Assembly: GCA_916610825.1 (NCBI GenBank)
Contig: CAKAJK010000003.1
Span: 682,001 to 746,000 of the forward strand
Source: Haliclystus octoradiatus
Lineage: Eukaryota; Cnidaria; Staurozoa; Stauromedusae; Haliclystidae
Direction: 5' to 3'
DNA length: 64,000 bases
The notes under the pieces are model-generated. The model ran no database searches and was not told where the DNA came from. It saw nothing but the letters and a program-made list of their open reading frames with translations. Positions 38,101 through 51,719 of the stretch are shown here, one piece after another. The translations under genes and the position numbers were made by a program. Within the stretch, counting starts at the first letter, position 1. Each line of letters begins with the position of its first letter.

Positions 38101-38410
38101 TGTTTTAGTTTGACCTACAAAACTTTGTTAAAATTCGAAATTTCAAAACTGTACATTTTAAACTTTTGAGAACATTATTCTTGTTCACAATTTTGCACTG
38201 ATTCCAAATATACTATTTGTGAACTGATTGCTCAACTATAACTCGAGTAATTCGTGTTTGAAGATTTCCTTTGTTTAAAGTTGAAAATTTGAAACTGTAA
38301 AATAGAAGTTTTGAATACAATATTCTTGTTCAGAATTTTTCACTGATTCCAAATATACTATTTGTGAAACGATTACGCCATTATAACTCGAGAAATTGTT
38401 GTTTTAGTTT

Positions 38411-38718
38411 GACCTACAAAACTTTGTTAAAATTCGAAATTTCAAAACTGTACATTTTAAACTTTTGAGAACATTATTCTTGTTCAGAATTTTTCACTGA
38501 TTCCAAATATACTATTTGTGAAACGATTACGCCATTATAACTCGAGAAATTGTTGTTTTAGTTTGACCTACAAAACTTTGTTAAAATTCGAAATTTCAAA
38601 ACTGTACATTTTAAACTTTTGAGAACATTATTCTTGTTCAGAATTTTTCACTGATTCCAAATATACTATTTGTGAAACGATTACGCCATTATAACTCGAG
38701 AAATTGTTGTTTTAGTTT
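38411..38718 (-). repeat. Two type II hybrids in tandem
   Basis: Hybrids at 38411 and 38565 are back to back, giving a 308-bp pair and turning the 1350-bp unit into a 1504-bp unit (37692 to 39196). Confidence 0.88.
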
Positions 38719-39914
38719 GACGTACAAAACTTTGTTAAAATTCGAAATTTCAAAACTGTACATTTTAAACTTTTGAGAACATTATTCTTGTTTACAATTT
38801 TGCACTGATTCCAAATATACTATTTGTGAACTGATTGCTCAACTATAACTCGAGTAATTCGTGTTTGAAGATTTCCTTTGTTTAAAGTTGAAAATTTGAA
38901 ACTGTAAAATAGAAGTTTTGAATACAATATTCTTGTTCAGAATTTTTCACTGATTCCAAATATACTATTTGTGAAACGATTACGCCATTATAACTCGAGA
39001 AATTGTTGTTTTAGTTTGACCTACAAAACTTTGTTAAAATTCGAAATTTCAAAACTGTACATTTTAAACTTTTGAGAACATTATTCTTGTTCAGAATTTT
39101 GCACTGATTCCAAATATACTATTTGTGAAATGATTGCTCAACTATAACTCGAGTAATTCGTGTTTGAAGATTTCCTATGTTTAAAGTTGAAAATTTGAAA
39201 CAGTAAAATAGAAGTTTTGAATACAATATTCTTGTTCAGAATTTTTCACTGATTCCAAATATACTATTTGTGAAACGATTACGCCATTATACCTCGACAA
39301 ATTCTTGTTTTAGTTTGACGTACAAAACTTTTTTAAAATTCGAAATTTCAAAACTGTACATTTTAAACTTTTGAGAACATTATTCTTGTTTACAATTTTG
39401 CACTGATTCCAAATATACTATTTGTGAACTGATTGCTCAACTATAACTCGAGTAATTCGTGTTTGAAGATTTCCTTTGTTTAAAGTTGAAAATTTGAAAC
39501 TGTAAAATAGAAGTTTTCAATACAATATTCTTGTTCAGAATTTTTCACTGATTCCAAATATACTATTTGTGAAACGATTACGCCATTATAACTCGAGAAA
39601 TTGTTGTTTTAGTTTGACGTACAAAACTTTGTTAAAATTCGAAATTTCAAAACTGTACATTTTAAACTTTTGAGAACATTATTCTTGTTCACAATTTTGC
39701 ACTGATTCCAAATATACTATTTGTGAACTGATTGCTCAACTATAACTCGAGTAATTCGTGTTTGAAGATTTCCTTTGTTTAAAGTTGAAAATTTGAAACT
39801 GTAAAATAGAAGTTTTGAATACAATATTCTTGTTCAGAATTTTTCACTGATTCCAAATATACTATTTGTGAAACGATTACGCCATTATAACTCGAGAAAT
39901 TGTTGTTTTAGTTT

Positions 39915-40222
39915 GACCTACAAAACTTTGTTAAAATTCGAAATTTCAAAACTGTACATTTTAAACTTTTGAGAACATTATTCTTGTTCAGAATTTTTCA
40001 CTGATTCCAAATATACTATTTGTGAAACGATTACGCCATTATAACTCGAGAAATTGTTGTTTTAGTTTGACCTACAAAACTTTGTTAAAATTCGAAATTT
40101 CAAAACTGTACATTTTAAACTTTTGAGAACATTATTCTTGTTCAGAATTTTTCACTGATTCCAAATATACTATTTGTGAAACGATTACGCCATTATAACT
40201 CGAGAAATTGTTGTTTTAGTTT
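39915..40222 (-). repeat. Two type II hybrids in tandem
   Basis: Same pair arrangement 1504 bp after the previous one, so the 1504-bp unit itself was duplicated. Confidence 0.88.
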
Positions 40223-41717
40223 GACGTACAAAACTTTGTTAAAATTCGAAATTTCAAAACTGTACATTTTAAACTTTTGAGAACATTATTCTTGTTTACA
40301 ATTTTGCACTGATTCCAAATATACTATTTGTGAACTGATTGCTCAACTATAACTCGAGTAATTCGTGTTTGAAGATTTCCTTTGTTTAAAGTTGAAAATT
40401 TGAAACTGTAAAATAGAAGTTTTGAATACAATATTCTTGTTCAGAATTTTTCACTGATTCCAAATATACTATTTGTGAAACGATTACGCCATTATAACTC
40501 GAGAAATTGTTGTTTTAGTTTGACCTACAAAACTTTGTTAAAATTCGAAATTTCAAAACTGTACATTTTAAACTTTTGAGAACATTATTCTTGTTCAGAA
40601 TTTTGCACTGATTCCAAATATACTATTTGTGAAATGATTGCTCAACTATAACTCGAGTAATTCGTGTTTGAAGATTTCCCATGTTTAAAGTTGAAAATTT
40701 GAAACAGTAAAATAGAAGTTTTGAATACAATATTCTTGTTCAGAATTTTTCACTGATTCCAAATATACTATTTGTGAAACGATTACGCCATTATACCTCG
40801 ACAAATTCTTGTTTTAGTTTGACGTACAAAACTTTTTTAAAATTCGAAATTTCAAAACTGTGCATTTTAAACTTTTGAGAACATTATTCTTGTTCAAAAT
40901 ATTGCACTGATTCCAAATATACTATTTGTGAAATGATTGCTCAACTATAACTCGAGTAATTCGTGTTTGAAGATTTCCTTTGTTTAAAGTTGAAAGTTTG
41001 AAACTGTAAAATAGAAGTTTTGAATACAATATTCTTGTTCAGAATTTTTCACTGATTCCAAATATACTATTTGTGAAACGATTACGCCATTATAACTCGA
41101 TAAATTCTTGTTTTAGTTTGACGTACAAAACTTTGTTAAAATTCGAAATTTCAAAACTGTACATTTTAAACTTTTGAGAACATTATTCTTGTTCACAATT
41201 TTGCACTGATTCCAAATATACTATTTGTGAAATGATTGCTCAATTATAACTCGAGTAATTCGTGTTTGAAGATTTCCTTTGTTTAAAGTTGAAAATTTGA
41301 AACTGTAAAATAGAAGTTTTGAATACAATATTCTTGTTCAGAATTTTTCACTGATTCCAAATATACTATTTGTGAAACGATTACGCCATTATTACTCGAG
41401 AAATTGTTGTTTTAGTTTGACGTACAAAACTTCGTTAAATTTCGAAATTTCAAAACTGTGCATTTTAAACTTTTGAGAACAATATTCTTGTTCAGAATTT
41501 TGCACTGATTCCACATATACTATTTGTGAAATGATTGCTCAACTATAACTCGAGTAATTCGTGTTTGAAGATTTCCTTTGTTTAAAGTTGAAAATTTGAA
41601 ACTGTAAAATAGAAGTTTTGAATACAATATTCTTGTTCAGAATTTCTCACTGATTCCAAATATACTATTTGTGAAACGATTACGCCATTATAACTCGAGA
41701 AATTGTTGTTTTAGTTT

Positions 41718-41871
41718 GACCTACAAAACTTTGTTAAAATTCGAAATTTCAAAACTGTACATTTTAAACTTTTGAGAACATTATTCTTGTTCAGAATTTT
41801 TCACTGATTCCAAATATACTATTTGTGAAACGATTACGCCATTATAACTCGAGAAATTGTTGTTTTAGTTT
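41718..41871 (-). repeat. Type II hybrid monomer
   Basis: Follows a zone R2-like dimer with TTTCTCACTG (about 41645) where other blocks have a second R2-like dimer. The block junction therefore lies in the preceding B core. Confidence 0.86.
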
Positions 41872-44800
41872 GACGTACAAAACTTTGTTAAAATTCGAAA
41901 TTTCAAAACTGTACATTTTAAACTTTTGAGAACATTATTCTTGTTTACAATTTTGCACTGATTCCAAATATACTATTTGTGAACTGATTGCTCAACTATA
42001 ACTCGAGAAATTCGTGTTTGAAGATTTCCTTTGTTTAAAGTTGAAAATTTGAAACTGTAAAATAGAAGTTTTGAATACAATATTCTTGTTCAGAATTTTT
42101 CACTGATTCCAAATATACTATTTGTGAAACGATTACGCCATTATAACTCGAGAAATTGTTGTTTTAGTTTGACCTACAAAACTTTGTTAAAATTCGAAAT
42201 TTCAAAACTGTACATTTTAAACTTTTGAGAACATTATTCTTGTTCAGAATTTTGCACTGATTCCAAATATACTATTTGTGAAATGATTGCTCAACTATAA
42301 CTCGAGTAATTCGTGTTTGAAGATTTCCTATGTTTAAAGTTGAAAATTTGAAACAGTAAAATAGAAGTTTTGAATACAATATTCTTGTTCAGAATTTTTC
42401 ACTGATTCCAAATATACTATTTGTGAAACGATTACGCCATTATACCTCGACAAATTCTTGTTTTAGTTTGACGTACAAAACTTTTTTAAAATTCGAAATT
42501 TCAAAACTGTGCATTTTAAACTTTTGAGAACATTATTCTTGTTCAAAATATTGCACTGATTCCAAATATACTATTTGTGAAATGATTGCTCAACTATAAC
42601 TCGAGTAATTCGTGTTTGAAGATTTCCTTTGTTTAAAGTTGAAAGTTTGAAACTGTAAAATAGAAGTTTTGAATACAATATTCTTGTTCAGAATTTTTCA
42701 CTGATTCCAAATATACTATTTGTGAAACGATTACGCCATTATAACTCGATAAATTCTTGTTTTAGTTTGACGTACAAAACTTTGTTAAAATTCGAAATTT
42801 CAAAACTGTACATTTTAAACTTTTGAGAACATTATTCTTGTTCACAATTTTGCACTGATTCCAAATATACTATTTGTGAAATGATTGCTCAATTATAACT
42901 CGAGTAATTCGTGTTTGAAGATTTCCTTTGTTTAAAGTTGAAAATTTGAAACTGTAAAATAGAAGTTTTGAATACAATATTCTTGTTCAGAATTTTTCAC
43001 TGATTCCAAATATACTATTTGTGAAACGATTACGCCATTATTACTCGAGAAATTGTTGTTTTAGTTTGACGTACAAAACTTCGTTAAATTTCGAAATTTC
43101 AAAACTGTGCATTTTAAACTTTTGAGAACAATATTCTTGTTCAGAATTTTGCACTGATTCCACATATACTATTTGTGAAATGATTGCTCAACTATAACTC
43201 GAGTAATTCGTGTTTGAAGATTTCCTTTGTTTAAAGTTGAAAATTTGAAACTGTAAAATAGAAGTTTTGAATACAATATTCTTGTTCAGAATTTCTCACT
43301 GATTCCAAATATACTATTTGTGAAACGATTACGCCATTATTACTCGAGAAATTGTTGTTTTAGTTTGACGTACAAAACTTTGTTAAATTTCGAAATTTCA
43401 AAACTGTGCATTTTAAACTTTTGAGAACAATATTCTTGTTCCGAATTTTGCACTGATTCCAAATATACTATTTGTGAAATGATTGCTCAACTATAACTCG
43501 AGTAATTCGTGTTTGAAGATTTCCTATGTTTAAAGTTGAAAATTTGAAACTGTAAAATAGAAGTTTTGAATACAATATTCTTGTTCAGAATTTTTCACTG
43601 ATTCCAAATATACTATTTGTGAAACGATTACGCCATTATAACTCGACAAATTCTTGTTTTAGTTTGACGTACAAAACTTTTTTAAAATTCGAAATTTCAA
43701 AACTGTGCATTTTAAACTTTTGAGAACATTATTCTTGTTCAAAATATTGCACTGATTCCAAATATACTATTTGTGAAATGATTGCTCAACTATAACTCGA
43801 GTAATTCGTGTTTGAAGATTTCCTTTGTTTAAAGTTGAAAGTTTGAAACTGTAAAATAGAAGTTTTGAATACAATATTCTTGTTCAGAATTTTTCACTGA
43901 TTCCAAATATACTATTTGTGAAACGATTACGCCATTATAACTCGAGAAATTGTTGTTTTAGTTTGACCTACAAAACTTTGTTAAAATTCGAAATTTCAAA
44001 ACTGTACATTTTAAACTTTTGAGAACATTATTCTTGTTCAGAATTTTGCACTGATTCCAAATATACTATTTGTGAAATGATTGCTCAACTATAACTCGAG
44101 TAATTCGTGTTTGAAGATTTCCTATGTTTAAAGTTGAAAATTTGAAACAGTAAAATAGAAGTTTTGAATACAATATTCTTGTTCAGAATTTTTCACTGAT
44201 TCCAAATATACTATTTGTGAAACGATTACGCCATTATACCTCGACAAATTCTTGTTTTAGTTTGACGTACAAAACTTTTTTAAAATTCGAAATTTCAAAA
44301 CTGTGCATTTTAAACTTTTGAGAACATTATTCTTGTTCAAAATAGTGCACTGATTCCAAATATACTATTTGTGAAATGATTGCTCAACTATAACTCGAGT
44401 AATTCGTGTTTGAAGATTTCCTTTGTTTAAAGTTGAAAATTTGAAACTGTAAAATAGAAGTTTTGAATACAATATTCTTGTTCAGAATTTTTCACTGATT
44501 CCAAATATACTATTTGTGAAACGATTACGCCATTATTACTCGAGAAATTGTTGTTTTAGTTTGACGTACAAAACTTCGTTAAATTTCGAAATTTCAAAAC
44601 TGTGCATTTTAAACTTTTGAGAACAATATTCTTGTTCAGAATTTTGCACTGATTCCACATATACTATTTGTGAAATGATTGCTCAACTATAACTCGAGTA
44701 ATTCGTGTTTGAAGATTTCCTTTGTTTAAAGTTGAAAATTTGAAACTGTAAAATAGAAGTTTTGAATACAATATTCTTGTTCAGAATTTTTCACTGATTC

Positions 44801-45160
44801 CAAATATACTATTTGTGAAACGATTACGCCATTATTACTCGAGAAATTGTTGTTTTAGTTTGACGTACAAAACTTCGTTAAATTTCGAAATTTCAAAACT
44901 GTGCATTTTAAACTTTTGAGAACATTATTCTTGTTCACAATTTTGCACTGATTCCACATATACTATTTGTGAAATGATTGCTCAACTATAACTCGAGTAA
45001 TTCGTGTTTGAAGATTTCCTTTGTTTAAAGTTGAAAGTTTGAAACTGTAAAATAGAAGTTTTGAATACAATATTCTTGTTCAGAATTTTTCACTGATTCC
45101 AAATATACTATTTCTGAAACGATTACGCCATTATAACTCGAGAAATTCTTGTTTTAGTTT

Positions 45161-45314
45161 GACTTACAAAACTTTGTTAAAATTCGAAATTCAAAAACTG
45201 TGCATTTTAAACTTCTGAGAACATTATTCTTGTTCAGAATTTTTCACTGATTCCAAATATACTATTTGTGAAACGATTACGCCATTATAACTCGAGAAAT
45301 TCTTGTTTTAGTTT
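45161..45314 (-). repeat. Type I hybrid monomer
   Basis: First of the paired hybrids in 3597-bp copy 1. It has GTGCATTTTAAACTTCTGAG, unlike its counterparts at 48758 and 59694. Confidence 0.88.
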
Positions 45315-45912
45315 GACGTACAAAACTTTGTTAAAATTCGAAATTTCAAAACTGTACATTTTAAACTTTTGAGAACATTATTCTTGTTCACAATTTTGCA
45401 CTGATTCCAAATATACTATTTGTGAAATGATTGCTCAATTATAACTCGAGTAATTCGTGTTTGAAGATTTCCTTTGTTTAAAGTTGAAAATTTGAAACTG
45501 TAAAATAGAAGTTTTGAATACAATATTCTTGTTCAGAATTTTTCACTGATTCCAAATATACTATTTGTGAAACGATTACGCCATTATTACTCGAGAAATT
45601 GTTGTTTTAGTTTGACGTACAAAACTTCGTTAAATTTCGAAATTTCAAAACTGTGCATTTTAAACTTTTGAGAACAATATTCTTGTTCAGAATTTTGCAC
45701 TGATTCCACATATACTATTTGTGAAATGATTGCTCAACTATAACTCGAGTAATTCGTGTTTGAAGATTTCCTTTGTTTAAAGTTGAAAATTTGAAACTGT
45801 AAAATAGAAGTTTTGAATACAATATTCTTGTTCAGAATTTTTCACTGATTCCAAATATACTATTTCTGAAACGATTACGCCATTATAACTCGAGAAATTC
45901 TTGTTTTAGTTT

Positions 45913-46066
45913 GACTTACAAAACTTTGTTAAAATTCGAAATTCAAAAACTGTACATTTTAAACTTTTGAGAACATTATTCTTGTTCAGAATTTTTCACT
46001 GATTCCAAATATACTATTTGTGAAACGATTACGCCATTATAACTCGAGAAATTCTTGTTTTAGTTT
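45913..46066 (-). repeat. Type I hybrid monomer
   Basis: Second of the pair, 752 bp after the first. It is followed directly by the dimer with forward-arm variants (TTGGCACTG, AAACATAC). Confidence 0.88.
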
Positions 46067-46104
46067 GACGTACAAAACTTTGTTAAAATTCGAAATTTCA
46101 AAAC

Positions 46105-46290
46105 TGTACATTTTAAAATTTTGAGAACATTATTCTTGTTCAGAATTTGGCACTGATTCCAAACATACTATTTGTGAAATGATTGCTCAACCATAACTCG
46201 AGTAATTCGTGTTTGAAGATTTCCTTTGTTAAAAGTTGAAAATTTGAAACTGTAAAATAGAAGTTTTGAAAACAATATTCTTGTTCAGAA
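46105..46290 (-). repeat. Forward-arm haplotype patch inside the reverse arm, copy 1
   Basis: Carries CATTTTAAAATTTTGAG, TTTGGCACTG, CCAAACATACT, GTTAAAAGTTG and GAAAACAATATT. These are the reverse complements of variants frequent in 1-14580 and otherwise absent from R3, as far as I could see. GTGCCAAATTC, the complement of the TTGGCAC form, occurs once in the forward arm (about 8141). One private change is CTCAACCATAAC. Confidence 0.8.
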
Positions 46291-48757
46291 TTTTTCACTG
46301 ATTCCAAATATACTATTTGTGAAACGATTACGCCATTATAACTCGAGAAATTGTTGTTTTAGTTTGACGTACAAAACTTTGTTAAATTTCGAAATTTCAA
46401 AACTGTGCATTTTAAACTTTTGAGAACAATATTCTTGTTCAGAATTTTGCACTGATTCCAAATATACTATTTGTGAAATGATTGCTCAACTATAACTCGA
46501 GTAATTCGTGTTTGAAGATTTCCTTTGTTTAAAGTTGAAAATTTGAAACTGTAAAATAGAAGTTTTGAATACAATATTCTTGTTCAGAATTTTTCACTGA
46601 TTCCAAATATACTATTTGTGAAACGATTACGCCATTATAACTCGACAAATTCTTGTTTTAGTTTGACGTACAAAACTTTTTTAAAATTCGAAATTTCAAA
46701 ACTGTGCATTTTAAACTTTTGAGAACATTATTCTTGTTCAAAATATTGCACTGATTCCAAATATACTATTTGTGAAATGATTGCTCAACTATAACTCGAG
46801 TAATTCGTGTTTGAAGATTTCCTTTGTTTAAAGTTGAAAGTTTGAAACTGTAAAATAGAAGTTTTGAATACAATATTCTTGTTCAGAATTTTTCACTGAT
46901 TCCAAATATACTATTTGTGAAACGATTACGCCATTATAACTCGAGAAATTGTTGTTTTAGTTTGACCTACAAAACTTTGTTAAAATTCGAAATTTCAAAA
47001 CTGTACATTTTAAACTTTTGAGAACAATATTCTTGTTCCGAATTTTGCACTGATTCCAAATATACTATTTGTGAAATGATTGCTCAACTATAACTCGAGT
47101 AATTCGTGTTTGAAGATTTCCTATGTTTAAAGTTGAAAATTTGAAACTGTAAAATAGAAGTTTTGAATACAATATTCTTGTTCAGAATTTTTCACTGATT
47201 CCAAATATACTATTTGTGAAACGATTACGCCATTATAACTCGACAAATTCTTGTTTTAGTTTGACGTACAAAACTTTTTTAAAATTCGAAATTTCAAAAC
47301 TGTGCATTTTAAACTTTTGAGAACATTATTCTTGTTCAAAATATTGCACTGATTCCAAATATACTATTTGTGAAATGATTGCTCAACTATAACTCGAGTA
47401 ATTCGTGTTTGAAGATTTCCTTTGTTTAAAGTTGAAAGTTTGAAACTGTAAAATAGAAGTTTTGAATACAATATTCTTGTTCAGAATTTTTCACTGATTC
47501 CAAATATACTATTTGTGAAACGATTACGCCATTATAACTCGAGAAATTGTTGTTTTAGTTTGACCTACAAAACTTTGTTAAAATTCGAAATTTCAAAACT
47601 GTACATTTTAAACTTTTGAGAACATTATTCTTGTTCAGAATTTTGCACTGATTCCAAATATACTATTTGTGAAATGATTGCTCAACTATAACTCGAGTAA
47701 TTCGTGTTTGAAGATTTCCTATGTTTAAAGTTGAAAATTTGAAACAGTAAAATAGAAGTTTTGAATACAATATTCTTGTTCAGAATTTTTCACTGATTCC
47801 AAATATACTATTTGTGAAACGATTACGCCATTATACCTCGACAAATTCTTGTTTTAGTTTGACGTACAAAACTTTTTTAAAATTCGAAATTTCAAAACTG
47901 TGCATTTTAAACTTTTGAGAACATTATTCTTGTTCAAAATATTGCACTGATTCCAAATATACTATTTGTGAAATGATTGCTCAACTATAACTCGAGTAAT
48001 TCGTGTTTGAAGATTTCCTTTGTTTAAAGTTGAAAATTTGAAACTGTAAAATAGAAGTTTTGAATACAATATTCTTGTTCAGAATTTTTCACTGATTCCA
48101 AATATACTATTTGTGAAACGATTACGCCATTATTACTCGAGAAATTGTTGTTTTAGTTTGACGTACAAAACTTCGTTAAATTTCGAAATTTCAAAACTGT
48201 GCATTTTAAACTTTTGAGAACAATATTCTTGTTCAGAATTTTGCACTGATTCCACATATACTATTTGTGAAATGATTGCTCAACTATAACTCGAGTAATT
48301 CGTGTTTGAAGATTTCCTTTGTTTAAAGTTGAAAATTTGAAACTGTAAAATAGAAGTTTTGAATACAATATTCTTGTTCAGAATTTTTCACTGATTCCAA
48401 ATATACTATTTGTGAAACGATTACGCCATTATTACTCGAGAAATTGTTGTTTTAGTTTGACGTACAAAACTTCGTTAAATTTCGAAATTTCAAAACTGTG
48501 CATTTTAAACTTTTGAGAACAATATTCTTGTTCAGAATTTTGCACTGATTCCACATATACTATTTGTGAAATGATTGCTCAACTATAACTCGAGTAATTC
48601 GTGTTTGAAGATTTCCTTTGTTTAAAGTTGAAAGTTTGAAACTGTAAAATAGAAGTTTTGAATACAATATTCTTGTTCAGAATTTTTCACTGATTCCAAA
48701 TATACTATTTCTGAAACGATTACGCCATTATAACTCGAGAAATTCTTGTTTTAGTTT

Positions 48758-48911
48758 GACTTACAAAACTTTGTTAAAATTCGAAATTCAAAAACTGTAC
48801 ATTTTAAACTTTTGAGAACATTATTCTTGTTCAGAATTTTTCACTGATTCCAAATATACTATTTGTGAAACGATTACGCCATTATAACTCGAGAAATTCT
48901 TGTTTTAGTTT
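48758..48911 (-). repeat. Type I hybrid monomer
   Basis: Counterpart of 45161 in 3597-bp copy 2, with the ordinary GTACATTTTAAACTTTTGAG. Confidence 0.88.
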
Positions 48912-49509
48912 GACGTACAAAACTTTGTTAAAATTCGAAATTTCAAAACTGTACATTTTAAACTTTTGAGAACATTATTCTTGTTCACAATTTTGCACTG
49001 ATTCCAAATATACTATTTGTGAAATGATTGCTCAATTATAACTCGAGTAATTCGTGTTTGAAGATTTCCTTTGTTTAAAGTTGAAAATTTGAAACTGTAA
49101 AATAGAAGTTTTGAATACAATATTCTTGTTCAGAATTTTTCACTGATTCCAAATATACTATTTGTGAAACGATTACGCCATTATTACTCGAGAAATTGTT
49201 GTTTTAGTTTGACGTACAAAACTTCGTTAAATTTCGAAATTTCAAAACTGTGCATTTTAAACTTTTGAGAACAATATTCTTGTTCAGAATTTTGCACTGA
49301 TTCCACATATACTATTTGTGAAATGATTGCTCAACTATAACTCGAGTAATTCGTGTTTGAAGATTTCCTTTGTTTAAAGTTGAAAATTTGAAACTGTAAA
49401 ATAGAAGTTTTGAATACAATATTCTTGTTCAGAATTTTTCACTGATTCCAAATATACTATTTCTGAAACGATTACGCCATTATAACTCGAGAAATTCTTG
49501 TTTTAGTTT

Positions 49510-49663
49510 GACTTACAAAACTTTGTTAAAATTCGAAATTCAAAAACTGTACATTTTAAACTTTTGAGAACATTATTCTTGTTCAGAATTTTTCACTGAT
49601 TCCAAATATACTATTTGTGAAACGATTACGCCATTATAACTCGAGAAATTCTTGTTTTAGTTT
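49510..49663 (-). repeat. Type I hybrid monomer
   Basis: Counterpart of 45913 in copy 2. The next monomer is again the TTGGCACTG form. Confidence 0.88.
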
Positions 49664-49701
49664 GACGTACAAAACTTTGTTAAAATTCGAAATTTCAAAA
49701 C

Positions 49702-49887
49702 TGTACATTTTAAAATTTTGAGAACATTATTCTTGTTCAGAATTTGGCACTGATTCCAAACATACTATTTGTGAAATGATTGCTCAACCATAACTCGAGT
49801 AATTCGTGTTTGAAGATTTCCTTTGTTAAAAGTTGAAAATTTGAAACTGTAAAATAGAAGTTTTGAAAACAATATTCTTGTTCAGAA
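49702..49887 (-). repeat. Forward-arm haplotype patch, copy 2
   Basis: Same variant string, including CTCAACCATAAC, at offset 3597 from copy 1. Confidence 0.8.
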
Positions 49888-51719
49888 TTTTTCACTGATT
49901 CCAAATATACTATTTGTGAAACGATTACGCCATTATAACTCGAGAAATTGTTGTTTTAGTTTGACGTACAAAACTTTGTTAAATTTCGAAATTTCAAAAC
50001 TGTGCATTTTAAACTTTTGAGAACAATATTCTTGTTCAGAATTTTGCACTGATTCCAAATATACTATTTGTGAAATGATTGCTCAACTATAACTCGAGTA
50101 ATTCGTGTTTGAAGATTTCCTATGTTTAAAGTTGAAAATTTGAAACTGTAAAATAGAAGTTTTGAATACAATATTCTTGTTCAGAATTTTTCACTGATTC
50201 CAAATATACTATTTGTGAAACGATTACGCCATTATAACTCGACAAATTCTTGTTTTAGTTTGACGTACAAAACTTTTTTAAAATTCGAAATTTCAAAACT
50301 GTGCATTTTAAACTTTTGAGAACATTATTCTTGTTCAAAATATTGCACTGATTCCAAATATACTATTTGTGAAATGATTGCTCAACTATAACTCGAGTAA
50401 TTCGTGTTTGAAGATTTCCTTTGTTTAAAGTTGAAAGTTTGAAACTGTAAAATAGAAGTTTTGAATACAATATTCTTGTTCAGAATTTTTCACTGATTCC
50501 AAATATACTATTTCTGAAACGATTACGCTATTATAACTCGAGAAATTGTTGTTTTAGTTTGACGTACAAAACTTTGTTAAAATTCGAAATTTCAAAACTG
50601 TACATTTTAAACTTTTGAGAACATTATTCTTGTTTACAATTTTGCACTGATTCCAAATATACTATTTGTGAACTGATTGCTCAACTATAACTCGAGTAAT
50701 TCGTGTTTGAAGATTTCCTTTGTTTAAAGTTGAAAATTTGAAACTGTAAAATAGAAGTTTTGAATACAATATTCTTGTTCAGAATTTTTCACTGATTCCA
50801 AATATACTATTTGTGAAACGATTACGCCATTATAACTCGAGAAATTGTTGTTTTAGTTTGACCTACAAAACTTTGTTAAAATTCGAAATTTCAAAACTGT
50901 ACATTTTAAACTTTTGAGAACATTATTCTTGTTCAGAATTTTGCACTGATTCCAAATATACTATTTGTGAAATGATTGCTCAACTATAACTCGAGTAATT
51001 CGTGTTTGAAGATTTCCTATGTTTAAAGTTGAAAATTTGAAACTGTAAAATAGAAGTTTTGAATACAATATTCTTGTTCAGAATTTTTCACTGATTCCAA
51101 ATATACTATTTGTGAAACGATTACGCCATTATAACTCGAGAAATTGTTGTTTTAGTTTGACCTACAAAACTTTGTTAAAATTCGAAATTTCAAAACTGTA
51201 CATTTTAAACTTTTGAGAACATTATTCTTGTTCAGAATTTTGCACTGATTCCAAATATACTATTTGTGAAATGATTGCTCAACTATAACTCGAGTAATTC
51301 GTGTTTGAAGATTTCCTTTGTTTAAAGTTGAAAATTTGAAACTGTAAAATAGAAGTTTTGAATACAATATTCTTGTTCAGAATTTTTCACTGATTCCAAA
51401 TATACTATTTGTGAAACGATTACGCCATTATAACTCGAGAAATTGTTGTTTTAGTTTGACCTACAAAACTTTGTTAAAATTCGAAATTTCAAAACTGTAC
51501 ATTTTAAACTTTTGAGAACATTATTCTTGTTCAGAATTTTGCACTGATTCCAAATATACTATTTGTGAAATGATTGCTCAACTATAACTCGAGTAATTCG
51601 TGTTTGAAGATTTCCTATGTTTAAAGTTGAAAATTTGAAACAGTAAAATAGAAGTTTTGAATACAATATTCTTGTTCAGAATTTTTCACTGATTCCAAAT
51701 ATACTATTTGTGAAACGAT

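Larger units (their letters stand above)
43410..46910 (-). repeat. 3597-bp higher-order repeat, copy 1
   Basis: A block of eleven dimers and two type I hybrids. Offset 3597 to copy 2 is confirmed at 44143/47740 (GAAACAGTAAAA), 46147/49744 (TTGGCACTG) and the hybrid pairs 45161/48758 and 45913/49510. Differences include AAAATAGTGC at about 44342, CATTATTCTTGTTCACAAT at about 44922 and ACTTCTGAGAAC at about 45211, each private to this copy. Confidence 0.87.
47010..50510 (-). repeat. 3597-bp higher-order repeat, copy 2
   Basis: Near-complete tandem copy of 43.41-46.91 kb. It reads CCTATGTTT at about 50120 where copy 1 has CCTTTGTTT. It diverges from copy 1 at TATTTCTGAAACG (50511), beyond which it still matches copy 3 up to about 51.1 kb. 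Confidence 0.87.

Noticed and set aside
40700-51636. Apparent 10936-bp match between GAAACAG markers at 40700 and 51636
   Set aside because: The neighbouring variants do not agree (ATACCTCGAC follows one, ACGCTATTAT the other). The spacing is a chance combination of dimer and hybrid lengths.
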